From Actinomycetes bacterium (GTDB taxonomy: Bacteria; Actinomycetota; Coriobacteriia; Coriobacteriales; JAEZXW01), in assembly GCA_023419515.1 (NCBI GenBank), contig JAEZXW010000002.1, positions 1-12,294 of the forward strand: a stretch of 12,294 nucleotides of DNA, written 5' to 3'. Below, in pieces: positions 1 through 7,453 of the stretch. Below the pieces are notes generated by a model, which worked only from the letters and a program-made list of their open reading frames with translations, ran no database searches and was not told where the DNA came from. Position numbers and translations under genes: made by a program. Every line of letters starts with the position of its first letter. Position 1 is the stretch's first letter.

Positions 1-250
1 GAGCGGGATAGATTTTACTCACACCTTTGAAAGACACGGCCGGAACACCACTGCGATCAACGTTCGTTTGCGCGAAGCTCTGCTCGGCAGCATGAATCTG
101 CTGGGCAGCATAGGCATTTTGTTCAGCGATCGAATCAAGCACCGCCTGCTCAGCTTGAGCTTGTTGCGTCATGACTTGATCAGCGGCTTGTTGCAAGGGC
201 TCTTCGTCTGGCATATAGGCATGCTTGCCCAAAGTAGACTGTGTAGCCAC
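1..250 (-). CDS. ftsE: ABC-type ATPase, probably cell-division protein FtsE (N-terminal part only)
   Basis: Only the first 83 codons are present; the gene runs off the left edge. The start is taken as GTG at 250-248 because GGAG lies four bases upstream and no in-frame ATG occurs before residue 13. Residues 72-83 (AVSFKGVSKIYP region) match the first beta strand and A-loop tyrosine of ABC ATPases, and are close to the opening of FtsE. The Walker motifs would lie outside the window. Before that, about 70 residues are rich in Gln and Ala and look like a helical, possibly coiled-coil extension; typical FtsE starts directly at the ATPase strand. FtsE pairs with membrane protein FtsX to control cell-wall hydrolases at division. 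The assignment to FtsE rather than another ABC ATPase rests on the short match and on the common prfB-ftsE-ftsX gene order, so it is an inference. Confidence 0.55.
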   Translation of the reverse strand, partial: MATQSTLGKHAYMPDEEPLQQAADQVMTQQAQAEQAVLDSIAEQNAYAAQQIHAAEQSFAQTNVDRSGVPAVSFKGVSKIYPA

Positions 251-354
251 AATGCTCCAATCGAATGTGTTTAGAGTACGTATAGTTACGAGCACTTAAG
301 CTTGATGATCAATTGTACCAATTTGGATGAGAGTCTGCGCAAAGGGCACACAAA
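251..354 (-). other. sufU-ftsE intergenic gap with two small dyads
   Basis: This 104-base gap separates the end of sufU from the ftsE-like start. It has no GC-rich stem followed by a T-run, so I see no intrinsic terminator. Two short perfect dyads lie side by side: TTGAT-G-ATCAA at 302-312 and AATTG-TAC-CAATT at 311-323. They could be an operator or chance in AT-rich DNA. No minus-strand promoter with good boxes at normal spacing is evident. GGAG at 258-255 serves as ribosome binding site for the downstream GTG. Confidence 0.4.
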
Positions 355-831
355 TTACTCGGTCGTAAATGATGCGCCTTCGAGCGAGCGCCCTTCTTCG
401 TGCGCCTTCATAACCTCATTGAGGGTATGCCATGCCAAAAGCGCACACTTCACGCGGGCTGGCATGTTACTCACGTTTTCGAGCGCGCGAGCATCGCCGA
501 GGCTTTTGAGTTTTTCCTCATCGGGATGCTCACGGCGGATCATGCTAATAAATGTCTCGCACAAATCGCGAGCGTCAGCCACGGATTTACCCTTGATCTG
601 ATCACACATCATCGAGGCTGCTGCCTGACTTACCGCACAGCCGGTACCCGTAAATGCAACATCCTCGATGACGGCACCGTCATCAGAGAGCGCAATATGA
701 AGCGTGAGCTCATCGCCGCAGGAGGGGTTATGCCCATCCTCAGAATAAGTGGGATCTTCGATCTCATGACGATGTTTTTTGCTCTTGGAGTGCTCGATGA
801 TGAGCTGCGTATACAGTTGACGCAAATCCAT
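355..831 (-). CDS. sufU: SufU, SUF-system sulfur acceptor / iron-sulfur scaffold-like protein
   Basis: The 158-residue product fits the SufU family (about 140-150 residues). The three conserved cysteines and the aspartate that bind zinc or accept sulfur are present: C38 and D40 in NPSCGDE, C65 in TGTGCAVS, and C129 in PARVKCALLAW. By family knowledge SufU uses its zinc site to take persulfide sulfur from SufS and hand it to the SufBCD complex. The part before NPSCGDE reads HRHEIEDPTYSEDGH rather than the Bacillus-like PRN pattern, resembling SufU of clostridia and coriobacteria as I recall them. The ATG lies two bases after the sufS stop, so translation is probably coupled. It is the last gene of the SUF operon. 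Identification is secure; whether it also assembles clusters is not shown by sequence. Confidence 0.95.
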   Translation of the reverse strand: MDLRQLYTQLIIEHSKSKKHRHEIEDPTYSEDGHNPSCGDELTLHIALSDDGAVIEDVAFTGTGCAVSQAAASMMCDQIKGKSVADARDLCETFISMIRREHPDEEKLKSLGDARALENVSNMPARVKCALLAWHTLNEVMKAHEEGRSLEGASFTTE

Positions 832-833
832 GA

Positions 834-2069
834 CTAATATCCCAACAACTTTCTCACGCCGTACAGCGCATCGATAAATTGATCAGCCTCACTGAAGGTA
901 TTATAAAACGCAAACGAGGCGCGACAGGTCGCCACTTCTTTGAGCGCCGTATGTAGGGGCATCGCGCAGTGATGACCGCTTCGCACTGCAACATTACTGG
1001 CATCCATGATCGTTGCGACGTCATGCGGGTGAACGTCTTCGATATTAAAAGTGATCGCAGCACCACCAGGCGCATCGGTTGGATAATACAGCTTGATAAA
1101 ATCGATCTCACGTAGACGCTCAAGTGCATAGTTGGTCAGCTCAAGCTCATACTCGTGAATCTCGTTCATCCCCCATTTTTCGAGGTAATCACAGGCAGCA
1201 GCGAGGCCAACCACGCCGCCAACATCCTGAGTACCCGCCTCAAAGCGCATAGGTGAGCGCTCAAAGGTCGAGCTTTGCTCATAAACGTATTCGATCATCT
1301 CGCCACCATACAAAAACGGCTGCATATTATCGAGCAAATCGAGCTTGCCGTAGAGACAGCCGATGCCCATGGGACCGAGCATCTTATGGCCAGAAAACGC
1401 GAGAAAATCGCAATCAAGTTCTTGTACATCAACCGGCTCATGAGGCACAAGCTGAGCGCCATCAACCAAGACGAGCGCACCTAAGGCATGCGCGGCATCA
1501 ATGATGCGCTTGAGGGGCGGGACAAAACTCGTAGTGTTTGAGGCGCCCGTGATAGCAACCAGCTTGGTGTTTGTCGAAAGCCCCTCGATCAAGCGATCAA
1601 CGTCAACCGCATAATCACTGGTGATTGGCTCAACTTTAAGCGTTGCCCCCGTCTTTTGAGCAACAAACTGCCAGGGCACCATGTTGGAGTGATGCTCAAG
1701 ACCAGTCACCACGATCTCATCGCCAGCGTGCAACTCGTTGAGACCCCAGGTATATGCCACGAGGTTGATCGCCTCGGTCGCATTACGGACAAAAACCAGC
1801 TCCTCAGCCGAGGATGTATTGATAAATCGAGCGATACGAACGCGGCTTTCCTCGTAGCGCGTGGTAGCGATCGTCGTCAAAAAGTGAGCGCCACGATGTG
1901 GATTTGCGTTCTCGAACGAATAGTACTGATGCATGGCATCGAGCACCTGTCGAGGCTTTTGGGTTGTCGCTGCATTATCGAGATACACAATTGGCTTGTC
2001 GTTAAGCAAAAACTCAAGGTAGGGAAAATCCTGACGGATCTCATCAACATGCTGAGCAAGAGATGCCAT
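834..2069 (-). CDS. sufS: SufS, group II cysteine desulfurase (PLP-dependent)
   Basis: This 411-residue protein removes sulfur from L-cysteine, giving alanine and an enzyme-bound persulfide that feeds cluster assembly. The PLP lysine is K229 in AFSGHKMLGP. H126-H127 in LEHHSN and D203 with Q206 in VDGAQ are the usual cofactor contacts. The persulfide cysteine is C368 in RSGHHCAMPLH, in the short active-site loop typical of SufS, as opposed to the longer loop of IscS/NifS. The C-terminal RASFAFYNTFSEAD segment is also family-typical. Length is normal (about 400-410). The ATG is 11 bases downstream of the sufD stop with a GGTGG-like ribosome binding site, and the TAG stop is two bases before sufU. 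The partner SufU follows immediately, as expected for SufU-dependent SufS enzymes. Confidence 0.97.
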   Translation of the reverse strand: MASLAQHVDEIRQDFPYLEFLLNDKPIVYLDNAATTQKPRQVLDAMHQYYSFENANPHRGAHFLTTIATTRYEESRVRIARFINTSSAEELVFVRNATEAINLVAYTWGLNELHAGDEIVVTGLEHHSNMVPWQFVAQKTGATLKVEPITSDYAVDVDRLIEGLSTNTKLVAITGASNTTSFVPPLKRIIDAAHALGALVLVDGAQLVPHEPVDVQELDCDFLAFSGHKMLGPMGIGCLYGKLDLLDNMQPFLYGGEMIEYVYEQSSTFERSPMRFEAGTQDVGGVVGLAAACDYLEKWGMNEIHEYELELTNYALERLREIDFIKLYYPTDAPGGAAITFNIEDVHPHDVATIMDASNVAVRSGHHCAMPLHTALKEVATCRASFAFYNTFSEADQFIDALYGVRKLLGY

Positions 2070-2080
2070 TGTGCGCCACC

Positions 2081-3190
2081 TTACGCATCAAGCGAGCTAA
2101 AAATACGATCATGAATGCGGGCAACGAGGGCATCACGTAGATCGTGATCAGGCAGCTTGTCGATCACAGGAACAATGGCACCCTCGGCGATCATGCGCGT
2201 TGCACGCTCGCGAGAAATACCGCGGCTCATGAGGTAGAAAAGCTCCTCTTCCTCGATACTTCCGGCCGAAACTGCGTGCGAACCCTCGCAGTCTTCCTCC
2301 GTACAGAGCAAGAACGGAATCGAGCGAGAGACGAGCTCGTCTGAAAGGAGCATAACTTGTTCCTTCTCGTCACCCGTTGCACCTGAGCAGCCATCGCGAA
2401 AATCGATCGTGCCCTTAAAGACCTTGTGTGACTGATCCTGCTGAACGCCATAGACCATAACCGTGCCGTCGGTCTTTTTGCCGATCTGATTACAGGTCAA
2501 GTCCATGTCGAGGCGCTGATCATTCATAAGGTAGTACGCGCAGTCATAGTAGGCGCGACCACGGTCACCCTCGTTGTACGCCACGTAGTTGAGGAACGAC
2601 TCCGCCGAACCAAGCTCAATCTGAACCACGTTCAGCTCGGCGTCATCACCAACCACGCTTGCAATCGAGCTGAGCGAACGAGCTTTGTTACCGAGATGCT
2701 GAACCACCGCGAGAGTGAACTTTGCGTCCTTCTCGCAGACCACGCGGATCTGAGAGTTGCGCATAACCTCAAGCTCATCCTCAGAGACGTACTCAATCAC
2801 GAGGTTTGCCTCAACACCCTCTTTGACGAGGATATCGGTGGCATCCACGAGGTATGGCGAGGCAGCATCGAGCGTGTAAGTGACATGATCAGAGTAACCG
2901 CTCTTGGTGATCTCGATCACGGAAGAATGCGTACGATCTGCCGCTTGCTTAGCGAGCACCTGCTCAGAGATGCCCCACGGATGCGCCTCTTGCGTAAAGA
3001 GCGCTTCACAAGCGGCATGCAGGTTTTGATAGGCAGGTGCGCTTGAGCGAATCTGCGCCAAGCTCTGCTCGTCGACTGGTGGCTCATAGACCACGCTCGA
3101 CTCATTCAGTCCCAAAAAGCTAAACGTTGGCAGAGAGGCAATATTTGCTTGTAGCTCATTGGGATTTGGTGTTTGCGTTTTCTTATCCAT
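2081..3190 (-). CDS. sufD: SufD, FeS cluster assembly complex subunit
   Basis: This is the beta-helix paralogue of SufB that completes the SufBC2D scaffold. The start is set at ATG 3190-3188, giving 369 residues: GAGGG sits five bases upstream, and an ATG eight codons earlier lacks such a site. The start overlaps the sufB stop by eight bases (ATGGATAA), so the two are translationally coupled. The C-terminal SufB/SufD domain shows DFRDGCSGATGDEKEQ and LLSDELVSRSIPFL, then H305 in EGSHAVSAGSIEEEELFYL, which aligns with the histidine implicated at the SufB-SufD interface in E. coli (H360). As in other SufD proteins the N-terminal region is poorly conserved. The protein is slightly shorter than E. 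coli SufD. The alternative, a second SufB, is unlikely because the true SufB precedes it. Confidence 0.93.
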   Translation of the reverse strand: MDKKTQTPNPNELQANIASLPTFSFLGLNESSVVYEPPVDEQSLAQIRSSAPAYQNLHAACEALFTQEAHPWGISEQVLAKQAADRTHSSVIEITKSGYSDHVTYTLDAASPYLVDATDILVKEGVEANLVIEYVSEDELEVMRNSQIRVVCEKDAKFTLAVVQHLGNKARSLSSIASVVGDDAELNVVQIELGSAESFLNYVAYNEGDRGRAYYDCAYYLMNDQRLDMDLTCNQIGKKTDGTVMVYGVQQDQSHKVFKGTIDFRDGCSGATGDEKEQVMLLSDELVSRSIPFLLCTEEDCEGSHAVSAGSIEEEELFYLMSRGISRERATRMIAEGAIVPVIDKLPDHDLRDALVARIHDRIFSSLDA

Positions 3191-4589
3191 TTGCACCCTC
3201 AAGCTCCAAGTCAATCAAGTTATTCATCTCAACGGCATACTCAACAGGAAGCGCCTTGGCAACAGGCTCGGCAAAACCGCGAACCAACAACGCGCGAGCC
3301 TCTTTTTCATCAAGACCGCGGCTCATAAGGTAAAAGGTAACCTCGTCATCCAAGCGACCAATGCTTGCCTCGTGGCCAACTTCAACGCTACCGTTGCGAA
3401 TATCGATAACTGGAATCGTGTCTGAGCGACTCTCACGGTTGAGCATAAGCGAAGTGCAGTCGGCAGACTGGCTTGAGCCCTTTGAGCTTTTGGCAAAATA
3501 TGCGAGACTTCGATAAATTGAGGTTCCCGTACCTGCGCTGATTGACTTTGCATCGATGGTCGACGTGGTATTTGGCGCGCCGTGAATAACCTGAGCACCG
3601 GTATCGAGGTACTGACCCTCACCTGCAAAGGTGATGCCACTGTACTCGCTCACCGCGCCCTCGCCACGAAGAACGCTCGTTGGATAGAGCATCGAAACTG
3701 CCGAGCCAAATGAGCCAGAAACCCAAATGACCTTGCCGTTTTTCTCGACAATAGCGCGCTTGGTGTTGAGGTTCCACATGTTGCGCGACCAGTTTTCAAT
3801 CGTTGAAAAACGAATTTCGCCGCCCTCAGAAACAAAGATCTCAACGCTACCAGCATGCACGTTCAAGACGTTGTAGCGCGGTGCCGAGCAACCCTCGATA
3901 AAGTGAACTTTTGCACGAGGCTCAACAACGAGCATGGTGTGCTCAAACTGACCAGCACCAGGAGCATTGAGTCGATAATAGCTTTGCAGCGGCATCTCGA
4001 CCTCAACACCCTCGGGCACATAGACAAATGAGCCACCCGACCACACAGCGCCGTGCAGGGCTGCATAGCGGTGCAAGGTTGGCGGAATTGCCTGCTGGAA
4101 GTACTTTTGCACGAGCTCAGGATACTCTTTGACCGCCGTGTCAAAGTCGGTGTAGATCACGCCCTGGTCGAGCAGCTCCTGCTGCACTGAGTGATAGACT
4201 TCCTCAGAATCGTACTGAGCGCCAACACCCGCGAGTGTCTCGCGCTCTGCCTGCGGAATACCCAAGCGATCGAAGGTCATCCTGATGTCTTCTGGCAGAT
4301 CATCCCAGCTTTGCTGCTCACGCGTGACCGGACGCACGTAGGTAACGATATCCTGCATGTCAACAGGCGTGAGATCTGGACCCCACTTGGGATTTGGAAT
4401 CTGGTTGAACAGCTCGAGCGACTTGAGGCGCTTTTCGAGCATCCAGCCGGGCTCGTCTTTGCCTTCCGAAATTTCGCGAACAATCTTTTCGGTTAAGCCA
4501 GACTCAGCCTTATGTGAGTATGTAAACTCATTAGTGATGTCATAGATGCCGCGATCAATCTCGGCAACCTGTGTTTTTTTACGCGTCAT
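3183..4589 (-). CDS. sufB: SufB, FeS cluster assembly scaffold
   Basis: The 468-residue product has normal SufB length and very high conservation, with the family stretches VPEGVEVEMPLQSYYR, IEGCSAPRYNVLNVHAG, NWSRNMWNLNTKRA and DTGAQVIHGAPNTTS. C234 lies in EGCSAP and C378 in SADCTSLMLN. These correspond to the E. coli cysteines (C254 and C405) proposed to receive sulfur and hold the nascent cluster. E407 in VGHEASIGRLDDE corresponds to the conserved glutamate near the SufD interface. With SufC and SufD it forms the ATP-driven scaffold. The start is ATG 4589; an AAGGAG lies about 11 bases upstream, rather far but with no better in-frame start. The gap from sufC is 34 bases. I see no intein or insertion. 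Confidence 0.97.
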   Translation of the reverse strand: MTRKKTQVAEIDRGIYDITNEFTYSHKAESGLTEKIVREISEGKDEPGWMLEKRLKSLELFNQIPNPKWGPDLTPVDMQDIVTYVRPVTREQQSWDDLPEDIRMTFDRLGIPQAERETLAGVGAQYDSEEVYHSVQQELLDQGVIYTDFDTAVKEYPELVQKYFQQAIPPTLHRYAALHGAVWSGGSFVYVPEGVEVEMPLQSYYRLNAPGAGQFEHTMLVVEPRAKVHFIEGCSAPRYNVLNVHAGSVEIFVSEGGEIRFSTIENWSRNMWNLNTKRAIVEKNGKVIWVSGSFGSAVSMLYPTSVLRGEGAVSEYSGITFAGEGQYLDTGAQVIHGAPNTTSTIDAKSISAGTGTSIYRSLAYFAKSSKGSSQSADCTSLMLNRESRSDTIPVIDIRNGSVEVGHEASIGRLDDEVTFYLMSRGLDEKEARALLVRGFAEPVAKALPVEYAVEMNNLIDLELEGANG

Positions 4590-4623
4590 GAGCCGATAAG
4601 CTCCTTACATTAAAACCGATTGC

Positions 4624-5361
4624 CTACTCGATCCAACCAAAGCCCTCATTCTCAATGCGCTCGATGAGATGAGCGTCGCCGTCCATTGCTGAGCGGCCGT
4701 CCTTGAGAATGTGAACTTTGTCTGCGTGAACGCTTGCCAAGATGTCACGGTGGTGCGTAATAATGAGCATAGACTTGCCGCTCTTATCGATAAAACGACG
4801 AGCACCCTGTGAGACAACCTTTACCGCATCAACGTCAAGACCAGAATCGGGCTCGTCGAGGAGGGCGAACTTTGGATCAAGAGCAATCATCTGAAGCATC
4901 TCACTCTTTTTCTTCTCACCACCCGAGAAGCCTACGTTGAGGTAGCGCAGGGCGTAATCTGGATCAATCTCAAGCTCCTTGAGCAGATCGACCAGATCGG
5001 CATAGAACGAAAGTGAGTTGATATCCTCACCCGTGATCTGCATCTTTGCCTGACGCAAGAAGTCCTGCATCGTGACGCCAGGAATCTCAAACGGGTTTTG
5101 GAAGCTCAAAAAAATTCCGAGCTTGGCGCGCTTGTCGGTGTCGAGCTCGGTAATATCCTCGCCCTCAAAAATAATCTGACCTTGGGTGATCTCATAAGTC
5201 GGGTTACCCATGATGACCTGGGCAAGCGTTGACTTACCAGCACCATTGGGGCCCATCACAACATGGACCTCTCCCTCATCGACGACAAGATTGATGCCAT
5301 GTAAAATTTCTTTGTCTTCTACCGAGACGTGAAGGTCACGAATCTCGAGCAAATGGGCCAT
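4624..5361 (-). CDS. sufC: SufC, FeS cluster assembly ATPase
   Basis: This 245-residue ABC-type ATPase powers the SufBCD scaffold; it is cytosolic and is not a transporter. Walker A is GPNGAGKST (37-45), the Q-loop glutamine is Q88 in SFQNPFEIPG, the signature is FSGGEKKKSE (145-154), Walker B is FALLDEPDSGLD (165-176), and the switch histidine is H203 in IITHH. The KKKSE signature and the EPDSGLD sequence separate SufC from ordinary ABC importers. The start at 5361 is preferred to an ATG 60 bases upstream because AAGGAG lies seven bases before it and the protein then begins like known SufC (MAHLLEIRDLHV). It is the first gene of the SUF operon, with 202 bases of non-coding DNA before it. Confidence 0.96.
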   Translation of the reverse strand: MAHLLEIRDLHVSVEDKEILHGINLVVDEGEVHVVMGPNGAGKSTLAQVIMGNPTYEITQGQIIFEGEDITELDTDKRAKLGIFLSFQNPFEIPGVTMQDFLRQAKMQITGEDINSLSFYADLVDLLKELEIDPDYALRYLNVGFSGGEKKKSEMLQMIALDPKFALLDEPDSGLDVDAVKVVSQGARRFIDKSGKSMLIITHHRDILASVHADKVHILKDGRSAMDGDAHLIERIENEGFGWIE

Positions 5362-5563
5362 CGTATCTCTCCTTGTGGTATTCACGTTTACTAGAGAGCT
5401 GCGTACCCGCTTGCATGGCATGTATACAGCTCAAATGGGTCAAATTAGTATTTTCACGAGGTGTTCAAAGCCTTGCGCGTGTTTGCGCAGAAAGCTCACC
5501 GTATCTCGGCAATTTTGTAACGATGTTATTGGTGAATGGATGAGCGAATGGTCGGGGCAAACC
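5362..5563 (-). other. Non-coding gap before the SUF operon; likely carries its promoter
   Basis: These 202 bases separate the second transketolase gene from sufC and hold no plausible gene. The length and the tight spacing of the following genes suggest the SUF promoter is here. The boxes are poor, however: TTGAC and TTGAA hexamers occur on the minus strand, but no good -10 box sits 16-18 bases from either (a TATACA is only 11 bases after TTGACC). A weak stem TGCGC/GCGCA pairs 5474-5478 with 5485-5489. No T-run follows a stem, so no intrinsic terminator for the tkt genes is visible. No regulator gene such as sufR or an Rrf2-family gene lies between tkt and sufC. Confidence 0.45.
5369..5374 (-). 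promoter_or_regulatory. sufC ribosome binding site
   Basis: AAGGAG on the minus strand, seven bases before the ATG at 5361. It is the strongest Shine-Dalgarno match near this gene and decides the start against the upstream in-frame ATG at 5421. Confidence 0.8.
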
Positions 5564-6508
5564 TTACGTTAGTGCCTCGCGAGCAACGGTGGCGATACTT
5601 GCGCCATCAAGCTTAAAATGAGCCATGAGCTCATCAGGGTTACCCGAGGTGCCAAAGGCATCCCTCATGCCAACGCGGCGCAACTTAAAAGCTCCGTCAA
5701 AGCGCTCGGCGAGCACCTCGGCAACAACCGATCCCAAACCGTTGTTAACGCTATGCTCCTCACAGGTCACAACCACCCGAGAACGAGAAAGGCGCACTGT
5801 CTCAAGCAGGGTTTTTTCGTCAAACGGTTTAATCGAATAGGCATCGATGACGGTTGCCTCGATGCCTGCTGCACTGAGCTCCTCAGCAGCCTTGAGCGCC
5901 TCTGCCACTTCAAGACCACAGGCAACGATCGTCACGTCATTACCACGACGCAAGACATGAGAGCCTCCTGCTACAAAGGCTTGTGTCTCGTCGTAGACTT
6001 GCGGCACCTTGGCGCGACCCAGTCGTACGTAGCAGGGACCGGAGGTTGCAGCTGCGGTTTTAAGGAGCGCTTGTGCCGCGTGAAAATCGGCGGGCACAAA
6101 TACCTGCATGTGAGGAAGGCCGCGCATGAGCCCAATGTCTTCGATCATCTGGTGGCTACCACCATCAGGGCCAACCGAAACGCCTGCGTGAGTTGGACAC
6201 ACCTTGACATTGAGCTTGGCGTAGCACACGGTATTGCGGATCTGGTCATAACAGCGACCCGTACCAAAGACGGCAAAGCTACCGGTGAATACCGTCTTAC
6301 CGGTGAGAGCAATGCCTGCTGCTACGCCGATCATGTTTTGCTCGGCGATCCCGACATCAAAGAAATGCTCAGGCGCGTGAGCTCCAAACTTTGCCAGCGT
6401 CGTCGAACCAGCAAGATCGGCATCAATAGCAAAAATATCATCGGGATTTTGGTCATACAGCTCAATCAGGGTGGCGCCGAATGCCTCTCGGGTAGCGCGT
6501 GAACTCAT
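5564..6508 (-). CDS. Transketolase, C-terminal subunit (split enzyme)
   Basis: This 314-residue protein equals the pyrimidine-binding and C-terminal domains of transketolase. DADLAGST opens the domain. E56 in DVGIAEQNM is the glutamate that activates thiamine diphosphate by touching its aminopyrimidine ring. THAGVSVGPDGGSHQMIEDI (106-125) is the family signature near the substrate channel. The rest (about 190-314) is the C-terminal transketolase domain. It must pair with the N-terminal subunit encoded 99 bases upstream to transfer two-carbon units between sugar phosphates in the non-oxidative pentose phosphate pathway. AAGGAG five bases before the ATG supports the start. DXS-type and pyruvate dehydrogenase E1 beta enzymes share the fold, but the signature and split partner favour transketolase. 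Confidence 0.92.
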   Translation of the reverse strand: MSSRATREAFGATLIELYDQNPDDIFAIDADLAGSTTLAKFGAHAPEHFFDVGIAEQNMIGVAAGIALTGKTVFTGSFAVFGTGRCYDQIRNTVCYAKLNVKVCPTHAGVSVGPDGGSHQMIEDIGLMRGLPHMQVFVPADFHAAQALLKTAAATSGPCYVRLGRAKVPQVYDETQAFVAGGSHVLRRGNDVTIVACGLEVAEALKAAEELSAAGIEATVIDAYSIKPFDEKTLLETVRLSRSRVVVTCEEHSVNNGLGSVVAEVLAERFDGAFKLRRVGMRDAFGTSGNPDELMAHFKLDGASIATVAREALT

Positions 6509-6607
6509 GCTGTCTCCTTTGTGATGTTCATCTGGCTGTTGACGCTGATTTACTCGCCTCAGCCAGCATTATGTCCTCATTGCGATGCTTGCACTTGGCT
6601 GTGATGC
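6509..6607 (-). other. Gap between the transketolase halves with an inverted repeat
   Basis: This is a 99-base non-coding gap. A perfect seven-base inverted repeat CTGGCTG/CAGCCAG pairs 6532-6538 with 6560-6566 across a 21-base loop. A competing five-base pair GCTGA/TCAGC (6544-6548 with 6559-6563) uses part of the same arm. There is no following T-run, so it is not a standard terminator. It could be an mRNA processing or pausing element, or chance. The tktC ribosome binding site (AAGGAG, 6514-6519) lies just downstream of it. Confidence 0.45.
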
Positions 6608-7453
6608 TTACTGGAGAATCTCATCCAATGCCTGGGTCATTTGCTCGGCGTTAGGAGCCGTGCCGTGCCAGCTGCACTGATTTTCCATGAAGGAAACGCC
6701 CTTACCCTTAGTGGTGTGAGCAACAACGCCCGCAGGGCCATCTACGTAAGCCTGCGCCTGTGTGATTGCCTGGTACAGCGCATCGACATCATGTCCGTCA
6801 ACCTCAAGTGAATGCCATCCAAACGATACAAACTTTGCCGCAACATCGCCAAGGGCGACTACGTCATCGCAAAACCCGTCGATCTGCAAGTTGTTGTGAT
6901 CAACGATGGCAACGAGATTGCCGACTTTCTGGTGCGCTGCAAACATGGCGGCTTCCCAGTTTTGCCCTTCTTGCAGCTCGCCATCGCCAAGCAGTGTGAA
7001 GACGTGCGGAGCCTTTTTACCGTAGCTTGCACGCAGCCCGAGCGCCATGCCCGTAGCAATCGAAAGACCTTGGCCGAGTGAGCCGGTTGATGCTTCAACA
7101 CCGGGGAGCTTAAGGGTGTCAGGATGACCCTGCAAGCGAGAGCCAAGAACGCGCAAGGTCTCAAGCTCATCTCGTTCAAAAACGCCTAGCTCGCACAGGG
7201 CAGCATAGAGCACGGGAGCGGCGTGACCTTTTGAGAGCAAAAAACGATTGCGCAGTGGATCATCAAGATGCGCAGGATCAAGATTCAAGATGCCACCAAA
7301 ATAGAGCGTGGCAACAATGTCGCTGGCCGAGAGCGAGCCGCCGGGATGACCGGAACCAGCCGCATGTGTTTGCACGATAATGTCGTGGCGCATCTGGCGA
7401 GCTTTTGCCAACACCAGCTCACGATCAAAACTCTGATTCTGAGTCGTCTGCAT
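6608..7453 (-). CDS. Transketolase, N-terminal subunit (split enzyme)
   Basis: This 281-residue protein is the thiamine-pyrophosphate domain of transketolase. AAGSGHPGGSLS (31-42) and LSKGHAAP (73-80) hold the substrate-binding histidines, GSLGQGLS is at 124-131, and the cofactor motif runs from GDGELQEGQ (156-164) to N187 in DHNNLQIDG. D157 and N187 match the metal ligands of E. coli transketolase in spacing. WHGTAPN near the end is also typical. The second half of the enzyme is the next gene. The start is uncertain: ATG 7453 lies inside prfB, overlapping it by 29 bases, and its AAAGGGG is 13 bases away. GTG at 7414 lies after the prfB stop and would remove 13 residues. I keep the ATG because the first helix then matches relatives better. 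Confidence 0.92.
   Translation of the reverse strand: MQTTQNQSFDRELVLAKARQMRHDIIVQTHAAGSGHPGGSLSASDIVATLYFGGILNLDPAHLDDPLRNRFLLSKGHAAPVLYAALCELGVFERDELETLRVLGSRLQGHPDTLKLPGVEASTGSLGQGLSIATGMALGLRASYGKKAPHVFTLLGDGELQEGQNWEAAMFAAHQKVGNLVAIVDHNNLQIDGFCDDVVALGDVAAKFVSFGWHSLEVDGHDVDALYQAITQAQAYVDGPAGVVAHTTKGKGVSFMENQCSWHGTAPNAEQMTQALDEILQ

Noticed and set aside
400..837. A 145-codon plus-strand frame opposite sufU
   Set aside because: It is antisense to a well-conserved gene and has no motif or ribosome binding site of its own.
5362..5421. Upstream start for sufC, adding 20 residues
   Set aside because: The added residues are basic and unlike SufC, and AAGGAG lies seven bases before the ATG at 5361.
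5618..6502. A 294-codon open frame on the plus strand
   Set aside because: It lies fully antisense to the second transketolase gene, whose protein is clearly conserved; long antisense frames arise from codon bias.
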